Below are positions 7,466 to 11,594 of a stretch of 11,594 bases of DNA, one piece after another (the stretch's first letter is position 1; the number at the start of each line of letters is the position of its first letter). The position numbers and the translations under genes are program-made. The DNA lies in assembly GCA_049976505.1 (NCBI GenBank), contig JBMFIC010000019.1:1-11594 (forward strand), read 5' to 3'. Under the pieces are notes generated by a model. That model was not told where the DNA came from. It worked only from the letters and a program-made list of their open reading frames with translations, and made no database searches. The DNA comes from CAYFFZ01 sp049976505 (GTDB lineage: Archaea; Thermoproteota; Nitrososphaeria; Conexivisphaerales; UBA164).

Positions 7466-9001
7466 ATGAAGCTCAGGATAGCGCTCGGGCGTGGGCGCGC
7501 GTCGGAGCGCCCGCTGAGGTTCGCTGTGTCATCTCCTCCAGCTGTGATCGTTGGAAAGATCCTGGACGAGTACGACGTGGGGATGGCGCACGTTTACATA
7601 ACGTCGGCAGGGGACAGGCACTACTACATCATCAGAGAGCCCGAGCTCAGCGACGAGGAGAGGCGCCTGTACTCCGAGCTCATGGAGGCGATCTACTACT
7701 CCTTCCGTCCAACCGAGGAGAACCAGGTCAGCGCGCTCGAGAACTTCATATGGAGGGCGAGCGAGGACCTCGAGATCCTCGAGAAGGTAAGGAGCAGCTA
7801 CTCGAAGCTCAGGTACTACATATTCAGGGACGCTCTCGGATTCGGGATCATAGACGTTCCCATGAAGGACGACGACGTTGAGGAGATATCCTGCGAGGGT
7901 TTCGACAGGCCCGTTGCCGTGATCCACAGGAGGTATCCGGGCTTCGACTGGCTCGACACGAACATCCGCTTCGAGAGCGAGGAGGAGCTCGGGCGCTTCG
8001 TCCAGAGGATCGTGATGCGCGCCGGCAGGTCCATATCGACGGCCGTCCCGTACGTTGACGCCACGCTCCCCGACGGCTCGAGGCTCGCGTGCACCTTCGG
8101 GTCGGAGATATCCATGCCCGGCTCGAGCTTTGACGTGCGAAAGTTCCCGAGGGACCCCTTCACGGCGCCAAGGCTGATCTCTCTGAAAACGCTCAGCCCG
8201 ATGCTCGTTGCCTACTACTGGCTCATCCTTGAGGCGAAGGGCTTCGCGTTCATCATAGGGGCCACGGGCTCGGGAAAGACGACGACGCTCAACGTCCTCC
8301 TCCAGCTCATAAACCCCAACCTGAAGATAGCCACTGTTGAGGAGACCCCCGAGATCTCGATCCCGCACGCGCACTGGGAAAGGCTGAAGACAAGGTACAC
8401 CTTCGGGGGGAGCACCGCAGGCGACATCGACATCTTCGACCTGACAAAGCTTACCCTTAGGCTCAGGCCTGACTACATCATAGTCGGCGAGGCGAGGGGC
8501 GCTGAGATACAGTTCCTCTTTCAGGCGGCAGCATCAGGGCACGGCGCCCTGAGCACATTTCACGGGGAAAGCGTTGAGGGCGCGATCGCGAGGATGACGA
8601 CCGAGCCTCTGAACGTCGGGAGGGCGCAGCTGATGCTCGTTTGGAGCTTTCTGCAGATGAACAGGGTGAGGCTAGAGAGCGGGGAGGTCGTCAGGAGGGC
8701 GATCGCCTCCAAGGAGGTCGATCCCATCACGGGAGAGCTCGTGGAGGTGTTCAGGTGGGATCCCGTTAACGACAGGATCCTCCCGGAGAGCGCCGCCGAG
8801 GTAGCCGACAGGAGCGTGCGCCTCAGGACGCTCGAGGCCCTGTGGGGATGGGACAGGAACAGGCTCATAGCTGAGCTGAGCGAAAGGGCGGAGCTCCTGA
8901 AGCGACTCGCGGGCGAGGGGAAGCTCTCCCTCAGCGATCTAACCCCTGAGATAAGAAAGTACTACGCCCGCAAGCACTATCACGAGGTCGTCCAGGGCTG
9001 A
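7466..9001 (+). CDS. FlaI/TadA/VirB11-type secretion ATPase (511 aa)
   Basis: This hexameric cytoplasmic ATPase should power pilin insertion through the FlaJ-like platform protein. Residues 1 to about 240 form the variable N-terminal domain, including FGIIDVPMKDDDVEEIS, a typical start of the PilT/VirB11 NTD. The catalytic domain shows Walker A GATGSGKT (265-272, K271), an Asp box around E292-E293 (TVEETPE), Walker B LRPDYIIVGEARG (333-345, E342) and a His box SGHGALSTFHG (357-367). Length is normal for archaeal FlaI/AapE proteins. ATG 7466 follows the upstream stop by 3 nt, overlapping a GAGG too close to serve as a standard SD, so translational coupling is likely. VirB11 is the alternative label, but the FlaJ-like partner favours the type IV pilus branch. 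Confidence 0.93.
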   Translation: MKLRIALGRGRASERPLRFAVSSPPAVIVGKILDEYDVGMAHVYITSAGDRHYYIIREPELSDEERRLYSELMEAIYYSFRPTEENQVSALENFIWRASEDLEILEKVRSSYSKLRYYIFRDALGFGIIDVPMKDDDVEEISCEGFDRPVAVIHRRYPGFDWLDTNIRFESEEELGRFVQRIVMRAGRSISTAVPYVDATLPDGSRLACTFGSEISMPGSSFDVRKFPRDPFTAPRLISLKTLSPMLVAYYWLILEAKGFAFIIGATGSGKTTTLNVLLQLINPNLKIATVEETPEISIPHAHWERLKTRYTFGGSTAGDIDIFDLTKLTLRLRPDYIIVGEARGAEIQFLFQAAASGHGALSTFHGESVEGAIARMTTEPLNVGRAQLMLVWSFLQMNRVRLESGEVVRRAIASKEVDPITGELVEVFRWDPVNDRILPESAAEVADRSVRLRTLEALWGWDRNRLIAELSERAELLKRLAGEGKLSLSDLTPEIRKYYARKHYHEVVQG

Positions 9002-9016
9002 GGCATGCTTCCCAGC

Positions 9017-9039
9017 ACGCAGGCAGCCCATGCCTGCGT
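9017..9039. terminator. perfect hairpin between convergent genes, possible bidirectional terminator
   Basis: ACGCAGGCA and TGCCTGCGT form a perfect 9-bp stem around a 5-nt loop, followed by the pyrimidine run CTTCTCT. It lies in the 43-bp gap between the stop of the secretion ATPase (9001) and the stop of the leftward 79-aa gene (9045). Archaeal termination depends mainly on U-tracts, so the hairpin may instead protect transcript ends. Confidence 0.4.
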
Positions 9040-9044
9040 CTTCT

Positions 9045-9284
9045 CTAATCCTGCCCTGGGGAACCGGCCGGGCCGCTCCTGATCTCATCTATCTGGGGAA
9101 GCTGCAGAACCTTCACAGATCCGCTTTCGGTTATCACGTACACCTCTCCGAACGTCACGAGGATGACCCTTCCCCGAACCCTTGAGCCCTCAGCTATGAG
9201 CTCAACGTCCCTGTTGCTCAGGATGCTGCTGAGCCTGCTCTCGAGCTCAGCGGCCCTTCTAACAAGCCTCGTGGCCTCGCTCAT
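9045..9284 (-). CDS. small protein with helical N-terminus and possible Sm-like beta fold (79 aa)
   Basis: The gene is short but supported by its own TATA box 24 nt upstream of ATG 9284. Residues 1-25 are a charged helix (RLVRRAAELESRLSSIL). Residues 26-68 alternate hydrophobic and polar residues in strands with the order V-E-L-I, G-x-x-x-x-G-R-V, V-Y-V-I, G-x-x-x-V-L and I-D-E-I. That resembles the Sm1/Sm2 pattern of LSm/Hfq-like proteins, but an SH3-like barrel of another kind fits equally well. The last ten residues are Gly/Pro-rich. It has no signal peptide or membrane segment. It diverges from the 394-aa membrane-protein gene and shares its promoter space. Function is unknown; an RNA- or protein-binding regulator of the locus is a guess. 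Confidence 0.68.
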   Translation of the reverse strand: MSEATRLVRRAAELESRLSSILSNRDVELIAEGSRVRGRVILVTFGEVYVITESGSVKVLQLPQIDEIRSGPAGSPGQD

Positions 9285-9303
9285 GCATGACCTTTGATGC
9301 TCA

Positions 9304-9313
9304 GCTTAAAAGC
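9304..9313. promoter_or_regulatory. single TATA element for two divergent leaderless genes
   Basis: GCTTAAAAGC has inverted GCTT/AAGC arms. On the minus strand it reads TTTTAAG centred 24 nt before ATG 9284; on the plus strand its centre is 25 nt before ATG 9333. No second A/T box exists in the 48-bp intergenic space, so one element appears to serve both directions. Confidence 0.65.
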
Positions 9314-9332
9314 CCGGAAGGTATGATCGTCC

Positions 9333-10517
9333 ATGAGAGCTGCCTGTTACGCGCTGATGGCCCTGGCCTCCTTCGCAGGCCCCTACATCCTCCTCTACAG
9401 GCACGATCCCCTCGCAATATTCAGGAGGAGGGCATCATGGGACTCCGTCCTCTCTGCCCTTGGCCTTCCCTACAGAGCCAAGAGGGGCGGAGGTAAGGCA
9501 CGGCTGGCCCCTCTAGCCCTCGGCCTGGCCCTCGATGCTCTGGGAGCGCTCAACAGGAGCCCTGCGCAGATCGCGGTGGGATCCATGGCCCTTCTTATCT
9601 ACGCGGTGATCAGCAGGCCCGTGCCGCTCAGCCCCAGCGAGATCTCCCTGCCGTATCCGAGGGAGGGGCGGGCGGTCTTTGAGCGTCCTCCAGCGGCATC
9701 GCCTTCGCGCGACGCGAGGGAGATCGACGTCTCAAGGATAAGGATGTTCTACGTCTCCTACAGGAACGGCATGATTTTCTCCCTCCCATCCGGGAAAAGG
9801 CCTCTTGCCCAGCTCATATGGAGCTGGCTGGAGCAGATAAACGGCTTTGCGTGGGTTCAGATCATATATGAAAGAGCACCTATCCACAGGCTTCTGGAGG
9901 CAAGAAGGCAGAGGCTCATCGCTGAGAGGCTAGCGCTTGAGAGGAGGGGCGCGTCGCCAGGCCGCGTTCAGTTTGCCGACAGGGTGATCAGGAGGATCGA
10001 CGACATGCTCTCAAGCGATTTGTTCGCGGTGGCTGTCAGGGGAATCGTGATAGATGCGGATCCGCACGCGCTGGTCCTGGACTACTCGGACGACGTTGAC
10101 AGCCTGGCCGTCTTCGGGACCAGGGATCCGGGGCTGCTGTACGAGATGGCTATGAGAAGGCTGAGCCTGAGGATCCCTGGATCCAGGGAGGAGCCGGGGT
10201 TCTTCCTTGCGAGCGACGTCAGGCCCTTCGTGATGCCCCCGGCCGTGCCCGGCCGCACGGTCCCCGCTGGCCTCGGGGTTCTGGCTGGCTTCTCCGGGCA
10301 GGAGGCTCAGGGGGAAGAGGTGCTCGAGCTCGATCCGATCCCCTCCATCGACGAGGGCTTTCACGTTCCCGCGAGAGGCGTCATAGAGCTGGTGCAGGAC
10401 GGCAGAGTTCACTTCCTGGCGGGCCTTGAGCTCGGCAGGGCCCTCGCGCTGAGGGCGCCCGCTTTCAGCTACAGCCCCATCGAGGCTTTTAAGCGCCAGC
10501 TGGAGAATCTTACATGA
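9333..10517 (+). CDS. membrane-anchored protein with a VirB4-N-like domain and no P-loop (394 aa)
   Basis: Two hydrophobic segments near the N-terminus (about 4-22 and 58-90) anchor the protein; the rest is soluble and charged. Residues about 135-260 run from a strand-rich start (RIRMFYVSYRNG) through GFAWVQIIYERAP (171-183), an Arg-rich helical stretch and LFAVAVRGIVIDAD (230-243). The order beta, P, basic helices, LF-x-V strand parallels residues about 130-210 of the VirB4-like ATPase in this window. No Walker A or B is present (FSLPSGKRPL is not a P-loop). It may be a degenerate or scaffold partner of the VirB4-like ATPase. ATG 9333 is leaderless from the shared TATA element. Its stop overlaps the next start by ATGA. 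The VirB4 relationship is inference from pattern, not a detected homology. Confidence 0.8.
   Translation: MRAACYALMALASFAGPYILLYRHDPLAIFRRRASWDSVLSALGLPYRAKRGGGKARLAPLALGLALDALGALNRSPAQIAVGSMALLIYAVISRPVPLSPSEISLPYPREGRAVFERPPAASPSRDAREIDVSRIRMFYVSYRNGMIFSLPSGKRPLAQLIWSWLEQINGFAWVQIIYERAPIHRLLEARRQRLIAERLALERRGASPGRVQFADRVIRRIDDMLSSDLFAVAVRGIVIDADPHALVLDYSDDVDSLAVFGTRDPGLLYEMAMRRLSLRIPGSREEPGFFLASDVRPFVMPPAVPGRTVPAGLGVLAGFSGQEAQGEEVLELDPIPSIDEGFHVPARGVIELVQDGRVHFLAGLELGRALALRAPAFSYSPIEAFKRQLENLT
10485..10494 (+). promoter_or_regulatory. TATA box inside the 3' end of the upstream coding region
   Basis: GCTTTTAAGC is centred 24 nt before ATG 10514 but lies wholly within the last codons of the 394-aa gene (encoding EAFKR). 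The small membrane-protein gene can thus be read both from the upstream message and from its own leaderless transcript. Confidence 0.65.
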
Positions 10518-10864
10518 GCTCGGTGCCTCAGACCGGGGTTGCCCTGGAGAGGATAAAGCACTACCTGACCGTCCTGATAATCGCGCTCCTCGTCCCGCTC
10601 ATCGTTAGCTTCGTCCTCTGGATGATAGGATCGGCCTTCGGAACCCCAGCTGGCATAACGTACGGGATCGGGTACATACCGGGGAACGCATCAGGGATAG
10701 GATATCTCTGGATATCGGGCTCGGGGAGCAGCCCCGCGCTTCCTGTGGTCATGATCAGGATATTCAACGACCTGCTGATCTTCCTGTCAATGGTCGTCGC
10801 GATATTTGCGATCATAGAGCTCATATCCGCGCTGGGGGCCTACGTGGCCTCCTCGAGGTACTGA
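10514..10864 (+). CDS. small two-helix membrane protein (116 aa)
   Basis: Two transmembrane helices (about 16-38 and 76-110) are separated by a Gly/Tyr/Ser-rich loop of about 37 residues (GTPAGITYGIGYIPG onward), with a short charged N-terminus (ERIKHY) and C-terminus SSRY. There is no class III or Sec leader beyond the first helix. The ATGA overlap with the 394-aa gene points to a functional pair. VirB2/VirB3-like and CedA1-like components are also small two-helix membrane proteins, so it might be a subunit of a conjugation-like assembly, but the long glycine-rich loop is not typical and I cannot assign a family. Its strand and position make it the last gene of the locus. Confidence 0.8.
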   Translation: MSSVPQTGVALERIKHYLTVLIIALLVPLIVSFVLWMIGSAFGTPAGITYGIGYIPGNASGIGYLWISGSGSSPALPVVMIRIFNDLLIFLSMVVAIFAIIELISALGAYVASSRY

Positions 10865-11091
10865 AAGCGGGAGCTTGTCCACGCAGATCCTCCAGTGAGT
10901 TAGTCGTGCCTTTCACGAAGCCGCAATCTAGTCCATCATTAGCTCTGCGAAACTTTTACCGTAGCCAAGAGCAGCTTAATCGTCGGGATCATTATCAGCT
11001 GTCGACGGCGCCTTTTGGAGCCAGCCCGCTCGCGAGGGCTCCTGAGGTGGGCATGATGTCGGGTTTATCCGTTAATCCTCCTTAGAAGAGA
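10865..11091. other. intergenic region without recognised gene
   Basis: No credible reading frame is seen on either strand between the 116-aa gene and the tRNA. A GC-rich inverted repeat (GGAGCC with GGCTCC, about 11015-11042) and short T-runs are present and may act in termination. No leaderless TATA-plus-start arrangement is present. Confidence 0.5.
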
Positions 11092-11210
11092 TCCCGCGGG
11101 CAGGATTTGAACCTGCGACACTCCGGTATCTGTGAGCCTGGTAGGCTGGCAAGGCCAGCAGGCTGCAGGCCTCTACAGCCGGAAGCTCTACCAGGCTGAG
11201 CTACCGCGGG
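11092..11210 (-). tRNA. tRNA-Tyr (GTA) with a 45-nt intron
   Basis: Read on the minus strand, acceptor arms CCCGCGG and CCGCGGG pair fully with discriminator A; C1-G72 is the archaeal tyrosine identity pair. D-arm GCTC/GAGC, anticodon stem TCCGG/CCGGA, loop CTGTAGA with anticodon GTA, and T-arm GCAGG-TTCAAAT-CCTGC are all intact. The 5' exon is 11210-11173, the intron 11172-11128 and the 3' exon 11127-11092, giving a 74-nt mature tRNA without encoded CCA. A perfect bulge-helix-bulge is visible: helix CTGT/ACAG with 3-nt bulges AGA and ATA, cut as AG/A and AT/A at position 37/38, the standard site. The intron has its own CTGGC/GCCAG hairpin. Confidence 0.96.
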
Positions 11211-11230
11211 CAACTATAATTTATGGTGAG

Positions 11231-11241
11231 GAAATTTAAGC
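11231..11241 (-). promoter_or_regulatory. TATA box of tRNA-Tyr
   Basis: GCTTAAATTTC on the minus strand is centred about 26 nt upstream of tRNA position 1, the normal archaeal distance. Confidence 0.65.
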
Positions 11242-11334
11242 TTTACCGTGTTTTGAGCCCCTGCATATTAGGGCTAAGAGAAGCGTCGTGCGACTCATAG
11301 TCTATAATTTATCTGCAGATTAATCAAGAGTTCC

Positions 11335-11370
11335 CTTTCAATCCTCATTTTTAGAGCACGTTGCTGCAAG
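11335..11370 (-). repeat. solitary degenerate CRISPR repeat, inverted relative to the array
   Basis: On the minus strand this 36-mer matches the array repeat at 33 of 36 positions, with the 3' 22 nt including ATTGAAAG perfect. The three differences are transitions at repeat positions 8, 11 and 14. No second repeat occurs one spacer length to either side, so it is a lone copy. It may be the remains of a leftward array, the end of one, or a single pseudo-repeat acting as a crRNA-like RNA. Confidence 0.9.
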
Positions 11371-11556
11371 TCATTCAACTTGCCTAATGGGTAATTAACC
11401 ACCGCCTAAATGCCTATACCACGGCTCAGGGGATATTAAACCAATTAAGACGTGAAAGCTCAAGTCCTATGGGATAACTATGTACATGCGCAATAAGTGC
11501 GGAGGAAAATTCAATTATCACAAAAACGCAACAGACATAGGCTACCAGAATAATAT

Positions 11557-11591
11557 ATAAGAGCTAGGCCTAGGCCCTCTTAAGCTCTTAT
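11557..11591. repeat. 9-bp inverted repeat near the window edge
   Basis: ATAAGAGCT (11557-11565) and AGCTCTTAT (11583-11591) are perfect inverted copies around 17 nt that contain the palindrome GGCCTAGGCC. TTT follows, so it could be a terminator for a gene on the plus strand, or an element end; the window stops too soon to tell. Confidence 0.5.
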
Positions 11592-11594
11592 TTT

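Larger units (their letters stand above)
11211..11594. other. AT-rich flank without recognised protein gene
   Basis: Composition shifts abruptly to AT-rich right of the tRNA. Besides the tRNA promoter and the lone CRISPR repeat, it holds a palindrome ATCTGCAGAT (11311-11320), a short hairpin abutting the repeat (GCAAGT/ACTTGC, 11366-11383) and a leftward TATA-like TTATATATT near 11550-11559. If the lone repeat is the first of an array, 11371-11594 would be its leader. Only very short open frames are present. Confidence 0.6.

Noticed and set aside
7529..8374. 281-codon antisense frame within the secretion ATPase gene
   Set aside because: Same reason: low-complexity Arg/Glu/Val composition, no TATA box at the proper spacing, and the opposite strand encodes a clear ATPase.
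10890..10950. Possible leftward C/D-box sRNA (AATGATGG with CTGG about 40 nt later)
   Set aside because: Box D should be CTGA and no clear C'/D' pair is present; the match is at chance level.
11030..11070. CTGA followed by TGATGT on the plus strand, resembling D'/C'
   Set aside because: No outer C box upstream or D box downstream, so no complete guide RNA can be drawn.
11092..11210. tRNA-Tyr as an integration site for a mobile element carrying the locus
   Set aside because: No second copy of the tRNA 3' end and no integrase is found in the window; the tRNA is intact.
11456..11560. Short frame ending CGGKFNYHKNATDIGYQNNI, faintly like a TnpB C-terminus
   Set aside because: The cysteine pairs and the DRD-x-NAA-x-NI spacing of TnpB are absent; about 34 codons in AT-rich DNA can be chance.

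Overview
This window looks like a GC-rich chromosome segment of a thermophilic crenarchaeon (Thermoproteota). The evidence is an archaeal CRISPR repeat ending in ATTGAAAG, a tRNA-Tyr split by a bulge-helix-bulge intron, heavy use of AGG, ATA and CTC codons, prepilins with short class III signal peptides, and almost every gene starting about 24 nt downstream of a TTTTAAG-type TATA box, meaning leaderless mRNAs. Genus cannot be fixed from the sequence; an Acidilobus- or Aeropyrum-like lineage would fit but is only a guess.

Layout. Positions 1-309 are the trailer end of a CRISPR array (four complete 36-nt repeats plus the tail of a fifth), transcribed rightward with its leader outside the window. 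Positions 387-1647 are a leftward two-gene operon for a probable major pilin (151 aa) and a larger pilin-like protein (257 aa). Back to back with it, 1717-3561 encodes a VirB4/HerA-superfamily ATPase. It converges with a third pilin-like gene (3558-4181, leftward); the two stop codons share one CTAG. A fourth pilin-like gene (4241-4606) and a TadC/FlaJ-like membrane platform protein (4671-6578) follow. Next come a cysteine-containing orphan protein (6600-7040), a small orphan (7097-7462) and a FlaI/TadA/VirB11-type secretion ATPase (7466-9001). A small leftward gene (9045-9284), possibly Sm-like in fold, diverges from a membrane-anchored 394-aa protein (9333-10517), and a 116-aa two-helix membrane protein (10514-10864) overlaps that gene's stop codon. 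The right flank holds the intron-containing tRNA-Tyr (11092-11210, leftward) and then an AT-rich stretch with one degenerate copy of the CRISPR repeat in inverted orientation (11335-11370).

How it fits together. The four class III-signal proteins, the FlaJ-like platform and the FlaI-like ATPase form the core of an archaeal type IV pilus. The unusual part is the VirB4-type ATPase at the centre, together with a membrane protein whose soluble domain resembles the N-terminal domain of VirB4-like ATPases but has no P-loop. VirB4 ATPases belong to conjugation and to the crenarchaeal DNA-exchange systems (Ced/Ted), not to canonical type IV pili. The locus may therefore be a hybrid surface or DNA-transfer apparatus. 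That last step is inference. The shared promoter architecture suggests the pieces are expressed as one set although they lie on both strands.
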